Of a DNA stretch of 64,000 nucleotides, positions 53,153 to 62,236 are shown piece after piece. Origin of the DNA: Sporosarcina luteola (GTDB lineage: Bacteria; Bacillota; Bacilli; Bacillales_A; Planococcaceae). The stretch's first letter is position 1; the number at the start of each line of letters is the position of its first letter. The notes under the pieces were generated by a model. That model did no database searches. It was given only the letters and a program-made list of their open reading frames with translations, and was not told the DNA's origin. The stretch lies in assembly GCA_014204635.1 (NCBI GenBank), contig JACHLS010000011.1, positions 80,922 to 144,921 of the forward strand, read 5' to 3'. A program made the position numbers and the translations under genes.

Positions 53153-54169
53153 ATGTATGTCACATTATTTGTAATTTTGCTCGCTGTCCTGTTCCTGCCA
53201 TTTCTTGTACCGGCTGTCGAAAGAAATTTGGAGCTTTTTCTATTTGTCATGGGCTTTTCGGCTGCTTTGTGCAGTGGTGTCTTGGGCAATGAACTGATCG
53301 GCAAAGCAATTAAAGACCCTCTGTTAATAACAATCGCTGTGATCGCAGCTGGTTTCTTTTTTAAGTGGCTTCGTGCACCTTTTGAACGAGGGATTACAAA
53401 AATAGGCGGAATGCTTCCACAACGGCTTTTCCTGCCGCTCATCATCATTATGTTAGGACTGTTATCTAGTATCATAACAGCAATTATTGCCGCGATTATT
53501 CTTGCTTCTATCACATCCATCTTGAAATTGAATAGGAAGTCCGAAATTCGTTTTGTTATTCTAGCCTGTTTTTCTATTGGTTTAGGTGCGGTTCTTACAC
53601 CGATTGGAGAGCCGCTAAGCACAATCGCGACAAGTAAACTGAATGCTGAATTCACCTACTTGTTTCATCTTATCGGTCCGGATATTTTACTTGGCGTAAC
53701 GATTTTCGGTATATTGGCAGCTGTCTTTATTGAACCATCGAAAAGGGGTTGTCAAACTAAGGTGCAGCAAAGTGACGAGTCTTCGGGCGGCATCTTATTG
53801 CGCGGAGTAAAGGTATATGTATTTGTCATGGCATTGACGATGTTAGGTGCAGGGTTCGAACCAGTTATTGAGAGGTTTTTGATTGGCATGAACCCTTTAC
53901 TCCTATATTGGATTAATATGATATCCGCCATATTAGATAATGCAACGCTTGCGGCCGCAGAAATCAGTATTCAAATGGATGCCCAAACGATCCGGTCTGT
54001 CCTGCTCGGACTTTTGGTAAGCGGCGGAATGCTGATTCCCGGCAACATCCCGAATATCATTGTAGCTGGAAAATTACACATTACGAGTGCAGAATGGGCG
54101 CGGTTTGGCTTACCACTTGGATTGCTTGCCATGGTGTTTTATTTTATTATCATCCTAACTACCCAATGA
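53153..54169 (+). CDS. DUF1646 family membrane protein (ion-transporter-like)
   Basis: A 338-residue protein with about ten helices, of the DUF1646 family related to ion/citrate transporters. Two similar half-repeats contain the helix-breaking segments LTPIGEPLSTIATSKLN (near 150) and ISAILDNATLAAAEISIQM (near 270), the latter resembling the DNAT motif of NhaD/ArsB-type antiporters. The substrate is unknown; sodium or an organic acid is possible. An ATG pair at 53111 lacks a ribosome site, and GAGG seven bases before the ATG at 53153 gives the better start. Confidence 0.82.
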   Translation: MYVTLFVILLAVLFLPFLVPAVERNLELFLFVMGFSAALCSGVLGNELIGKAIKDPLLITIAVIAAGFFFKWLRAPFERGITKIGGMLPQRLFLPLIIIMLGLLSSIITAIIAAIILASITSILKLNRKSEIRFVILACFSIGLGAVLTPIGEPLSTIATSKLNAEFTYLFHLIGPDILLGVTIFGILAAVFIEPSKRGCQTKVQQSDESSGGILLRGVKVYVFVMALTMLGAGFEPVIERFLIGMNPLLLYWINMISAILDNATLAAAEISIQMDAQTIRSVLLGLLVSGGMLIPGNIPNIIVAGKLHITSAEWARFGLPLGLLAMVFYFIIILTTQ

Positions 54170-54180
54170 AACAGGCATAG

Positions 54181-54220
54181 AAAAACCCGGCAACAGACTT
54201 TTCAAAAGCCGCTGCCGGGG
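54181..54220 (-). terminator. Terminator of the proline dehydrogenase gene
   Basis: CCCGGCA (54186-54192) pairs with TGCCGGG (54213-54219), then TTTTT on the minus strand. Confidence 0.78.
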
Positions 54221-54237
54221 TAGTCAACTTAATTCAG

Positions 54238-55212
54238 TTATTTCTTGCGCTTCGACAATCTTCCGAGCAAGAATGCACCTGCCGCAAGACCGATTGCCGT
54301 ATTGGTCTTCTTGTTGAATACTTGTTTTACGACAAGATTGATGTTTTGTGGGCGCTCCGCCAATCTGCGCATGAAATAGCCGTACCAATCTTGCCCAAAA
54401 GGTACGTATGTGCAGAAGTTGTAGCCTTCCTTCGCAAGTTCCAATTGCATATCCCGGCGGAAGCCGTATAGCATTTGAAACTCAAATTTATCATTCGATA
54501 TATTATGTTCTTTTACAAACTGCTTCACATGGTTAATGACATTGTGATCATGGGTTGCAATGGAAGTAAACTTCCCATTTAACAAATGCCATTCAATCAA
54601 TTTGACATAGTTTTTGTCGATATCGGATTTATCCTGGTATGCGTACTCGGCAGGTTCCTTATAAGCCCCTTTAACAATGCGAAGACGGAAATCCTTATGC
54701 TTATGCAAATCCTCTTCTGCGCGGAAGAAGTATGCTTGGATGACTGTTCCAATGTTATCGTAGTCCTCGGAGAGCTCGTCCAGCAAATCATATGATGGTT
54801 GGAGACGTGCGTAGTCCTCCATGTCAAAGTTGACAAAAATGCCATATGAATGAGCTTTAGCAACGATTTCACGCAAGTTTTCCTTACAAAAATCAAAATC
54901 GATATCCAAGCCCAACTGGGAAGGCTTCAAAGAGATATGCGCATCGACTCCGTTATCATGAATCGCTTCAATGACTTCCAGAATTTGATTTTTTGCAGCA
55001 GTCGCTTCCTCTTTCTCGAAAACAAATTCACCAAGATTGTCGACTGTGCAAGATATGCCATGCTTGTTCAATTCTTTGATGCTTTCAATCGTCTCGGCAA
55101 TATTCGTTCCTGCCACTACATTTTGTGCACCCATGCGCAGACCGTATTTCTTTGCTGCACTATTCAGGAATTGGTTTTGGGATAGGCCGATAAAAAAGTC
55201 TTTAAGTAACAT
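54238..55212 (-). CDS. Proline dehydrogenase
   Basis: FAD-dependent oxidation of proline to pyrroline-5-carboxylate at the membrane. The 324-residue monofunctional enzyme (as PutB/FadM of Bacillus) has the beta-barrel core with SLKPSQLGLDIDF, VNFDMEDYARLQPSYDLLDE, GTVIQAYFFRAEEDL, LRIVKGAYKEPAEYAY and ATHDHNVINH. The substrate-binding arginines occur in GYFMRRLAERPQN. A hydrophobic tail follows. A longer frame exists, but GAGGAG eight bases before the ATG at 55212 (MLLKDFFIGL) is used. No P5C dehydrogenase or putP is nearby. The promoter overlaps a large inverted repeat. Confidence 0.93.
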   Translation of the reverse strand: MLLKDFFIGLSQNQFLNSAAKKYGLRMGAQNVVAGTNIAETIESIKELNKHGISCTVDNLGEFVFEKEEATAAKNQILEVIEAIHDNGVDAHISLKPSQLGLDIDFDFCKENLREIVAKAHSYGIFVNFDMEDYARLQPSYDLLDELSEDYDNIGTVIQAYFFRAEEDLHKHKDFRLRIVKGAYKEPAEYAYQDKSDIDKNYVKLIEWHLLNGKFTSIATHDHNVINHVKQFVKEHNISNDKFEFQMLYGFRRDMQLELAKEGYNFCTYVPFGQDWYGYFMRRLAERPQNINLVVKQVFNKKTNTAIGLAAGAFLLGRLSKRKK

Positions 55213-55251
55213 ATGCATAGCTCCTCGATCAAAAGTTTTCGTTCCATAATG

Positions 55252-55297
55252 ATTATACCACAAGCCGGTTTGTTCATAACAAGAAAAGACCGGCTTG
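55252..55297 (-). promoter_or_regulatory. Promoter and overlapping inverted repeat of the proline dehydrogenase gene
   Basis: A TGG-TATAAT extended -10 (hexamer 55252-55257, minus strand). CAAGCCGGT (55261-55269) and ACCGGCTTG (55289-55297) form a perfect nine-base inverted repeat covering the spacer and -35 zone, with an inner TTGTT/AACAA. No T run follows, so an operator or attenuator is more likely than a terminator. Confidence 0.55.
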
Positions 55298-55331
55298 CCA
55301 GTATGCAATAATTGCTTATTCCCGTTTCGTG

Positions 55332-57050
55332 TTATCGAGTGGTGAATTGATCGACAATCGTTTTTAATTCTTCCGCCATGGCCTTCGTTTCACCAGAACG
55401 GCTTGCTACTTCCATAATAGAGGCAGTCGTCTCTTCGGTAGCCGATGAAATGTTGTTCGTCTTCTCTTCGATCTCATAGATCATCGTTTTCAGGCGGTCA
55501 ATTAATTGAACGACTTGGTCTGATTTTTCAGCTTCAGTCGTCATCAGGTCTGATATCCGATTGACGTCTTTCACTGTTGTCCCGACAGCAGTCGATATAT
55601 TATGCAAAGAATCTGCAGTCAGTCGAACTGTCCCGGTTCCTGTTTCAATTCGCTTCATACTTTCTTCTGTCGAGGAAACAACTTGATGGATGGCCGCAGT
55701 AATATCATTCACAAGCTTTTCGACTTCAGCCACTTCCCGATTGGATTGTTCCGCCAGCTTCCGTACTTCCTCCGCCACTACAGCAAATCCTTTGCCATGT
55801 TCCCCTGCCCGCGCAGCCTCAATCGAAGCATTTAAGGCCAGTAGGTTCGTCTGGGATGCAATCGCTGCAATCGACGTAGTAATTGCCTGAATTCGATTCG
55901 CCGACTCCGTCAATGCCTGAATCGTCTCGTTCGTTTCGACGGATGACGATTTGATTTGTGTCATATCATCGCTTATTTCTTTCGCCCGTCCTTCCCCTTC
56001 TCGTGCGATCGACATCGTGACATTAGAATTTTCGACTGTAATATCTGCTTTTTCCTTTGTATTTTGCAAACTTTCTGCCAATGAATATAATATGGTCGAT
56101 GCATGTTCCGCATGGTGGGTGCCATCCGTCACGCCACCAGCGACTTCACCCATATTATGTGCAACCATATGAATTGCTTCTTCCATATCTTTCAAGGTGT
56201 CAGCCGTACTGACAGCATTTAGCATCAATCGATCAGAAGTCGATTTCATGGTATCGATCATGGAGCGCAAATTCGCCGTCATAGCATTTAGTGTCCGGCT
56301 CAAGTCTCCGACTTCATCATGGCTATTGAAAGGCAAATCAGCAACGGCCAAATTTCCTGAAGCTACCTCTTTCGCATGGTCGATCATCGAAGAGATGGGG
56401 CGTGTTTTTCTACGCAATAGATAAATCGTAATAATGGCTGCGATTAACATGGGTATCAAGCTGATAAATATTCCATCTCGCACAACGTCCCAAGTACGTT
56501 CTCCAACAATGTTCGCATCAAAATCGATAACACTGATGGCGATCACCTCTTTGGATGGATCATGGTCTTTATAGATGGGCGCGTAGCCTGATAGCCGTTT
56601 CATGCCGCCAAAGACATAGGCATCTGAATAGGTCGGATGTTTCATATCCATTAACATGGCAACCGCTTTGTCATCCATCATAAATTGATCTCCCGGTTGA
56701 AAACCGTCAGCTTTCAAATTGTCATCCAGTGCGATGACCTTGCCGTTGAGATCCAGAATATATTGTGCATGAAATATTTTCTTATGTTCCGTCGTCCAAT
56801 TGAGTGTTTTGCCGATCCTCTCAATTGTTTGCGCATCTCCCGCGAGCGCCTTGTCAATATCCTCCGGAACAATTAAGCCGGTGGTGATATTGGCACATCC
56901 ATATGCTTCAATCCCAGCGGCATCATATAGTTTTTCATAGGCTGTCTTATAGGTGGCAACTGATGTGATGGCCAGCATCGCAATTAGGATGCCCACAATA
57001 ATTGTCCCTAGTTGGAATGTCAGTGTCTGTTTTATTTTCATTGTGTTCAT
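55332..57050 (-). CDS. Methyl-accepting chemotaxis protein
   Basis: A 572-residue membrane chemoreceptor. Helix 1 at about 10-33, an extracellular sensing domain to about 190, helix 2 at about 192-213, then a HAMP domain ([20 protein letters not shown]). The long signalling coiled coil follows, with the hairpin tip [20 protein letters not shown] and [18 protein letters not shown] that binds CheA/CheW. The sensing domain is of the single-Cache kind ([20 protein letters not shown]). Ligand unknown. The start is ambiguous between ATG 57050 and 57041; the first has AGAGG at five bases. It lies directly upstream of the proline dehydrogenase gene. Confidence 0.92.
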   Translation of the reverse strand: MNTMKIKQTLTFQLGTIIVGILIAMLAITSVATYKTAYEKLYDAAGIEAYGCANITTGLIVPEDIDKALAGDAQTIERIGKTLNWTTEHKKIFHAQYILDLNGKVIALDDNLKADGFQPGDQFMMDDKAVAMLMDMKHPTYSDAYVFGGMKRLSGYAPIYKDHDPSKEVIAISVIDFDANIVGERTWDVVRDGIFISLIPMLIAAIITIYLLRRKTRPISSMIDHAKEVASGNLAVADLPFNSHDEVGDLSRTLNAMTANLRSMIDTMKSTSDRLMLNAVSTADTLKDMEEAIHMVAHNMGEVAGGVTDGTHHAEHASTILYSLAESLQNTKEKADITVENSNVTMSIAREGEGRAKEISDDMTQIKSSSVETNETIQALTESANRIQAITTSIAAIASQTNLLALNASIEAARAGEHGKGFAVVAEEVRKLAEQSNREVAEVEKLVNDITAAIHQVVSSTEESMKRIETGTGTVRLTADSLHNISTAVGTTVKDVNRISDLMTTEAEKSDQVVQLIDRLKTMIYEIEEKTNNISSATEETTASIMEVASRSGETKAMAEELKTIVDQFTTR

Positions 57051-57249
57051 CCGCTCCTCTAACCAGGATCAATTATATCTTCGTCCCTAGTCTATATTAC
57101 TTTAAAACTAATTAGGAAAAAAGTACTTTAGTATAAAAATCCTTTAAATCGATAGAGAATATGAATTTTTTATAGAATTTGTCTTTTATCATAGGTTCTG
57201 CTATAACGGATAGATACTCATCTGAAAATATCTATAGGAGGAATGATTC

Positions 57250-57675
57250 ATGACCGAGCAGACGATTTTCGAACTCATACATACAATTGAAAAAGTAACA
57301 TACAAATTGCTTGTCCGCTGGAGAGAAACCTCGGACATTGACCTTGGGATCACCCATATTCTCGTGTTGCATGAACTCCAAGCACACGGAGAAAGCAGAC
57401 CATCTGATTTGGCAAAAAGGCTGCACGTAACCCCTGCTTCTTTAACCCACCTGTCGACAAAATTGTTAAAGGGCAACCTGATGACACGAACAAAAGACGA
57501 ATTTGACAGACGGACAACCTATTGGGCCATAACGGATCTTGGAAAAGAACTTCTTCGGAAAGCTCAAGTAGACGGACAAGAGCTGCATAAACAGTTTTTC
57601 ACACACCTAACTGGTGAAGAACAGCAGTCTCTTCTTAAGATATATCAAAAATTGGATCATGCATTAGGCAAGTGA
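57250..57675 (+). CDS. MarR family transcriptional regulator
   Basis: A 141-residue winged-helix regulator. The recognition region is PSDLAKRLHVTPASLTHLST near residue 56 and the wing DEFDRRTTYWAITDLGKELL with the conserved DxR. Short helices at both ends form the dimer interface. AGGAGG fixes the ATG at 57250. It stands alone, divergent from the MCP gene, and no efflux or other likely target is adjacent, so what it regulates is unknown. Confidence 0.9.
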   Translation: MTEQTIFELIHTIEKVTYKLLVRWRETSDIDLGITHILVLHELQAHGESRPSDLAKRLHVTPASLTHLSTKLLKGNLMTRTKDEFDRRTTYWAITDLGKELLRKAQVDGQELHKQFFTHLTGEEQQSLLKIYQKLDHALGK

Positions 57676-58014
57676 CAACAAGGATAGTGTTAGGAAGAGT
57701 CTGCTTAGCAAAGGCCTTTCGTATTCGTTTTGATCATCATTTTTGTTCGATCCCTCCGCCAGGTGTGTAGTACAAACCACAGCCAGGTTTTTATGAAAAG
57801 GTAGACTGTTTCGTACTTCTCAGATCCTGCAGATGATTGATAACAAGCTGTCCTTGAGCAGAAATCGTAAGGCATAGCTGGATTCTGTTAATTAAACTAC
57901 TAAATTAAATCCGCTGCAAATGGAAAAAAGCGCGACAAATGCTTTTTTGGTTGCCAGCTTTGTTAAAGCTAACTCCAAGAAAGCATAGTTGCGCTCTTCC
58001 TTTATTAAATTTTT
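57676..58014 (-). other. Gene-free stretch with possible coding debris
   Basis: On the minus strand one frame reads NRIQLCLTISAQGQLVINHL, then on to a TAA, then KPGCGLYYTPGGGIEQK. This suggests the decayed end of a gene, but no family is recognised and no start is seen. At 57924-57948 AAAAAAGC/GCTTTTTT forms a weak terminator after the amidase gene. I see nothing else. Confidence 0.3.
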
Positions 58015-59454
58015 TTATACCCGGGCTCTTTCATAGCCCGGAAAACGGCTTTCCAGCTTTTCTCCAAGTTGGAACAACACATCTTCATTTCCATTTTTAC
58101 TAATGAGCTGCAATCCAATTGGCATGCCATCCGCATCCTTGCCAAGCGGAATTGTCAAGGAGGGTAATCCCCATGTATTCGCATAAGCGACATAAGGAAG
58201 ATACTTCTTAAACGTTTTACGGATCGAAAAGATTTCTTTATAAACAATGCCATGTTTCGGAGCGGCACAGTGATAAATTGGCAATACAAGAATTCGATTG
58301 TCCAAGTAAAGATCAAGTTCAATATCTCCATTTTCCAAATACTCATTAATTTGGTAAATGCGTTTTGGGGATGGCCTGAAAAGAGAAGCGCCAAATAGTG
58401 CCCATGAAAGATATTGGTGGATTTCGCCTGTTCCCCTTCTTTTTTCAGTTATATAGGAACGGATTGGAGTTGCTGGCGCGTCTCCATATGCCTCTCTTGC
58501 ATTGCTGGTCCCGCCGTCAATAGACATGATTTCTTGCCAAACCTGAGCTGCATCATCGAAAAACGGTATTGGTTCTCGTTCCGATGTGATTTCCTCTCGC
58601 AAGTAAAGATACACTTCATTCAAAAGCTTGGTCGTTTCCGTCGATAACGGGTAATCTGTCGTCCTGAACACATTGACAGTGAAGCGGTCTAACGTCTTTT
58701 CCGGTATAGGTTCATAAGCAATAATATCATAAAGCAACCTAGCATCTCGTACCGTTCTGGCTATCGGTCCGATTCCTAGCATCCGCTGTTGCAGCGGTTC
58801 TTCCACAAAGGGGTAACTTCCCATCTGAGATACTTTCCCTTTTCCAGATTTGAAGCCTACTACACCATTAAAATGGCTTGGAAAACGAATGGAGCCTCCG
58901 ATGTCCGAACCAATGCCGATCGCTGCGCAACCCGCAGCAATCATCGCTCCCTCCCCTCCACTTGATCCGCCGGCTGTCCTTGTCAAATCATGAGGATTAT
59001 TCGTTCTGCCATACAATTTGTTATCAGTTTCTTGGCAAAAACAGAGTTCTGGTGTATTCGTTTTCCCAAGGATAATTGCTCCTTCTGCTCTCAATTTTTC
59101 CACTACTTCTGCATCTTCATATTGGACAAATCCCCTACGGCGCAGAAGACCTCCTGTTGTTGCCATGCCTTCCACATCGAAGGATTCCTTTACGCTGATT
59201 GGGATGCCAAAAAGTTTTCCCTCACCTTTGCCTTCCGCCCTAGCGGCATCTGCTTGAATCGCTTCTTCACGGGCCGAAGAGAAACGGTCTTCTACTACAC
59301 AATTTACAGCGATATTTACTTTCTCTATTTGTTGGATATATTGTTCAACTGCATCAGATGAACTTACTTGTCCGCTTTCCAGCAATTTCAATAGATTATG
59401 AACGTCCAAATCAAGCAGTGACTCCGCAGCAAGGTTTTCTTTGGATTTTAACAT
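58015..59454 (-). CDS. Amidase-signature family hydrolase
   Basis: A 479-residue amidase. The Ser-cisSer-Lys triad is visible: Lys in ILGKTNTPELCF near residue 120, the Ser residues in AGGSSGGEGAMIAAGCAAIG and GIGSDIGGSIRFPSHFNG. Family members include GatA, which acts in Gln-tRNA formation, but the absence of gatB/gatC neighbours and the sequence around NGVVGFKSGKGKVSQ point to a stand-alone amide hydrolase. Substrate unknown. A TTG at 59463 is also in frame; GAGAGG nine bases upstream favours the ATG at 59454. Confidence 0.88.
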   Translation of the reverse strand: MLKSKENLAAESLLDLDVHNLLKLLESGQVSSSDAVEQYIQQIEKVNIAVNCVVEDRFSSAREEAIQADAARAEGKGEGKLFGIPISVKESFDVEGMATTGGLLRRRGFVQYEDAEVVEKLRAEGAIILGKTNTPELCFCQETDNKLYGRTNNPHDLTRTAGGSSGGEGAMIAAGCAAIGIGSDIGGSIRFPSHFNGVVGFKSGKGKVSQMGSYPFVEEPLQQRMLGIGPIARTVRDARLLYDIIAYEPIPEKTLDRFTVNVFRTTDYPLSTETTKLLNEVYLYLREEITSEREPIPFFDDAAQVWQEIMSIDGGTSNAREAYGDAPATPIRSYITEKRRGTGEIHQYLSWALFGASLFRPSPKRIYQINEYLENGDIELDLYLDNRILVLPIYHCAAPKHGIVYKEIFSIRKTFKKYLPYVAYANTWGLPSLTIPLGKDADGMPIGLQLISKNGNEDVLFQLGEKLESRFPGYERARV

Positions 59455-59660
59455 CGTTCGCAACCTCTCTCCCCTAACTTGTTCTTTTTATTATACACAA
59501 TCTTCATTACTATAGTTATGAAGATTCTAATACTTATGTAATATCACTTCATTCTCCAATATGTATGCCAGGGACAATGCGGGTATTCAGTTGCAAGCGT
59601 GTAAACCCATCAAAAAAAGCCCCTGCATGTTGACCCAGGAACTTCATTTTGACAACCGTT

Positions 59661-59759
59661 TTAATAAAGCAGCTCCCAAACAATGACAAGCAAGATGATA
59701 AGAAGTGAGGCGCCAAACGCCATCCATTGGCCTCGTCCATCCGGTCTGTACCAACCCAT
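59661..59759 (-). CDS. Single-span membrane peptide (32 aa)
   Basis: MGWYRPDGRGQWMAFGASLL followed by IILLVIVWELLY and TAA. A polar head with WYRPDGRGQW is followed by one helix of about 18 hydrophobic residues. An AAAGGGAG ribosome site lies eight bases before the ATG. It lies between the amidase and the lipid kinase, on the minus strand; a longer overlapping frame on the same strand has no ribosome site. A plausible true small protein of unknown function. Confidence 0.6.
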   Translation of the reverse strand: MGWYRPDGRGQWMAFGASLLIILLVIVWELLY

Positions 59760-59870
59760 GTGTGCCACTCCCTTTCTAAAAATATTCTTATGCGAATTGT
59801 TCCCTTACCGTTTTAAATGTAAACACAGGCAGGATGATTCGCTATAGCGAGTAAAGAAAGAAGGAATTCT

Positions 59871-60767
59871 ATGTATATACTAATTTGCAATCAAAATGTC
59901 AGCAATTCGACCGCCGCCAAAAAATTTGAAGCAGTAAAGCAGTTGCTTGATCGTCGCAACATTTCTTATCAGGCTATGCTTAGTGATTCTGCTGAGCGGT
60001 CTTCTTTGTTTTTATTTGAGCACCTACAAAACTCGTCTTGCTTAGCTGTGATAATTATCGGAGGCGACGGAACATTGCATTCCATTCTGCAAATAGTTGT
60101 GCCTTACCATATTCCGATCGCTTTTTTACCTGCCGGTTCTGGAAATGACACTGCCCGCAATCTGGGCATTACAGATGATCCGCAGCTTTTTGTGGAGCGG
60201 CTTCTTTTACATAACGAACAACGATTGGATGTACTCTTAGTGAACGGAAAATACGGACTCACTGTCGCAGGCTTTGGGCTGGATGCTTCCATAGGAAAAC
60301 GGGTGGAGACAGCTAATTATAAATTATTATTTAATAAAATTGGGTTGGGAAGGTTCATTTACTCCATAACTGCGGTGTTCGAACTACTATCATTTCGACC
60401 TTTCCCAAGCAAGTTGTTTCTAGATGGTATTGAATATACATTCCCTGATACATGGCTCATTTCATTAGGGAATATGAGATGGTATGGAGGAGGTCTAGAT
60501 ATTTGCCCAGAAGCTGATCCTACAGATGGCCAAATGAATGTTACCGTACTACACAGCGCTGCTCGCACTAGAATTCTTTTTTTCCTTTTCCCTGCATTAT
60601 TAAGAGGTGGCCCCATTATATCGAATGAAATAGTGTATGCCACCGGGAAAACAGTCAAAATAGAAGCAAACCGGAAAATCCCTTTTGTTATAGACGGAGA
60701 AATATACGGAGGAACGCATGTTGATGTCCAGATTATTCCATCCAAACTAAGATTCCTGCTGACTTGA
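59871..60767 (+). CDS. Diacylglycerol kinase-family lipid kinase (YegS/BmrU group)
   Basis: A 298-residue kinase with an N-terminal alpha/beta catalytic domain, the ATP motif IIIGGDGTLHSILQ at about residues 62-75 and PAGSGNDTARNLGI near 92, and a C-terminal beta-sandwich ending FVIDGEIYGGTHVDVQIIPS. These enzymes phosphorylate diacylglycerol or related lipids; BmrU-type members are less defined. AAGGA precedes the ATG. The bidirectional-type spacing to ilvA (160 bases) suggests separate transcripts. Confidence 0.87.
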   Translation: MYILICNQNVSNSTAAKKFEAVKQLLDRRNISYQAMLSDSAERSSLFLFEHLQNSSCLAVIIIGGDGTLHSILQIVVPYHIPIAFLPAGSGNDTARNLGITDDPQLFVERLLLHNEQRLDVLLVNGKYGLTVAGFGLDASIGKRVETANYKLLFNKIGLGRFIYSITAVFELLSFRPFPSKLFLDGIEYTFPDTWLISLGNMRWYGGGLDICPEADPTDGQMNVTVLHSAARTRILFFLFPALLRGGPIISNEIVYATGKTVKIEANRKIPFVIDGEIYGGTHVDVQIIPSKLRFLLT

Positions 60768-60927
60768 TTTTTTGTTTTCATAAAGAAACCGCTTACAAAC
60801 TAGTCGGAAAGTTTTATAAGTGTCGATTCATTTAAATTAATGGACAATTAGGATATTTCTTATGTCATTTCTGCTGAATTCATGTTACTATTAGAAAATA
60901 TTTATGACGATTCGGAGGAATACAGTA

Positions 60928-62199
60928 ATGACAATGGTGGAACAAAATGAGAAGAAGCTCGTCTTCGTGGAAGATATATTGATAGCCAATCAGCTTTTGA
61001 AAGATGTTGTAGTCCATACTCCTCTCCAAAAGAACGAACGGCTTTCCGAAAAATATGATTGCCATGTCTATATCAAGAGAGAAGATTTGCAACATGTTCG
61101 CTCATTCAAATTGCGTGGCGCTTATTATAAAATCAAGCGGATAGAGGAAGAAGCCCGCGAGAAAGGAATTGTCTGTGCAAGTGCCGGCAATCATGCGCAA
61201 GGTGTCGCTTATGCATGTGCCCATCTGCAAATACACGGCAAGATTTTTATGCCACAAACAACGCCAAAGCAAAAGATCAACCAGGTGCGAATGTTCGGGC
61301 GGAACTTTGTTGAAATTATTTTGATTGGTGATACGTTCGACGATTCATCAGAAAAAGCAAATGAATGTGCGGTCGCCGAGGATCGGATTTTCATTCATCC
61401 GTTTGATGACGAGGATATTATTGCCGGCCAAGGAACGGTGGCGGTAGAATTGATGAATGATATTGAGGAACCGCTTGACTTCGTATTTGCCAGTATCGGC
61501 GGAGGCGGACTCATGTCTGGATTAAGCACGTTCATCAAGAATCTCTCTCCCCGCACTAAAATGATCGGTGTCGAACCGGACGGGGCGGCCAGCATGAAAG
61601 CTGCAATCGAACGAAACGAAGTAGTCACGCTGGAAACCATTGATAAATTTGTTGATGGCGCAGCAGTGAAATGTGTTGGCAAGAAAACATTCGAGATCTG
61701 CAACCGATATGTTGATGACATCATCCGCGTGCCGGAAGGAAAAGTATGCACTTCCATTCTGGAATTGTACAACGAGCATGCAATCATCGCTGAGCCTGCA
61801 GGTGCTCTGCCAATCGCCGCCTTGGACTTTTACAAAGAACAGATTAAAGGCAAGTCAGTGGTTTGTGTGATCAGCGGAGGAAATAACGATATCGGTCGCA
61901 TGCAGGAAATAAAAGAAAAATCATTGATTCACGAGGGGTTGCTTTATTATTTCATTATCAACTTCCCGCAGCGTGCAGGCGCCTTACGGCAATTTCTTGA
62001 TAAAGTGCTAGGCCCGGACGATGACATCACCACATTCGAATACACAAAAAAGAACAACAAGGAGAACGGACCTGGCCTTGTAGGAATTGAATTGAAACGA
62101 AAAGAAGATTATCCTAGTTTGTTGGAACGGTTGCGGGAAAATGGTTTTCCGTTTAAGGAAGTGAATAAAGACAGCACATTATTCGATCTGTTGATATGA
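60928..62199 (+). CDS. ilvA: Threonine ammonia-lyase (threonine deaminase) IlvA
   Basis: PLP enzyme that deaminates threonine to 2-oxobutyrate, the first step of isoleucine synthesis. The PLP Lys is in RSFKLRGAYYKIK near residue 58, the phosphate loop in IGGGGLMSG, and CVISGGNNDI. A C-terminal ACT-like domain (about 335-423, FIINFPQRAGALRQFLDKVL) gives isoleucine control. The length of 423 residues matches B. subtilis IlvA. An ATG at 60904 is open, but GGAGG before the ATG at 60928 is preferred. No other ilv/leu genes are in the window and no T-box leader is seen. Confidence 0.95.
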   Translation: MTMVEQNEKKLVFVEDILIANQLLKDVVVHTPLQKNERLSEKYDCHVYIKREDLQHVRSFKLRGAYYKIKRIEEEAREKGIVCASAGNHAQGVAYACAHLQIHGKIFMPQTTPKQKINQVRMFGRNFVEIILIGDTFDDSSEKANECAVAEDRIFIHPFDDEDIIAGQGTVAVELMNDIEEPLDFVFASIGGGGLMSGLSTFIKNLSPRTKMIGVEPDGAASMKAAIERNEVVTLETIDKFVDGAAVKCVGKKTFEICNRYVDDIIRVPEGKVCTSILELYNEHAIIAEPAGALPIAALDFYKEQIKGKSVVCVISGGNNDIGRMQEIKEKSLIHEGLLYYFIINFPQRAGALRQFLDKVLGPDDDITTFEYTKKNNKENGPGLVGIELKRKEDYPSLLERLRENGFPFKEVNKDSTLFDLLI

Positions 62200-62203
62200 A
62201 AAT

Positions 62204-62231
62204 AACGCCTTGCGAAACATCGCAAGGCGTT
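62204..62231. terminator. Convergent terminator, ilvA / dacB
   Basis: AACGCCTTGCG pairs with CGCAAGGCGTT over 11 bases with a six-base loop, between the two convergent stops. Confidence 0.8.
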
Positions 62232-62236
62232 TATTA

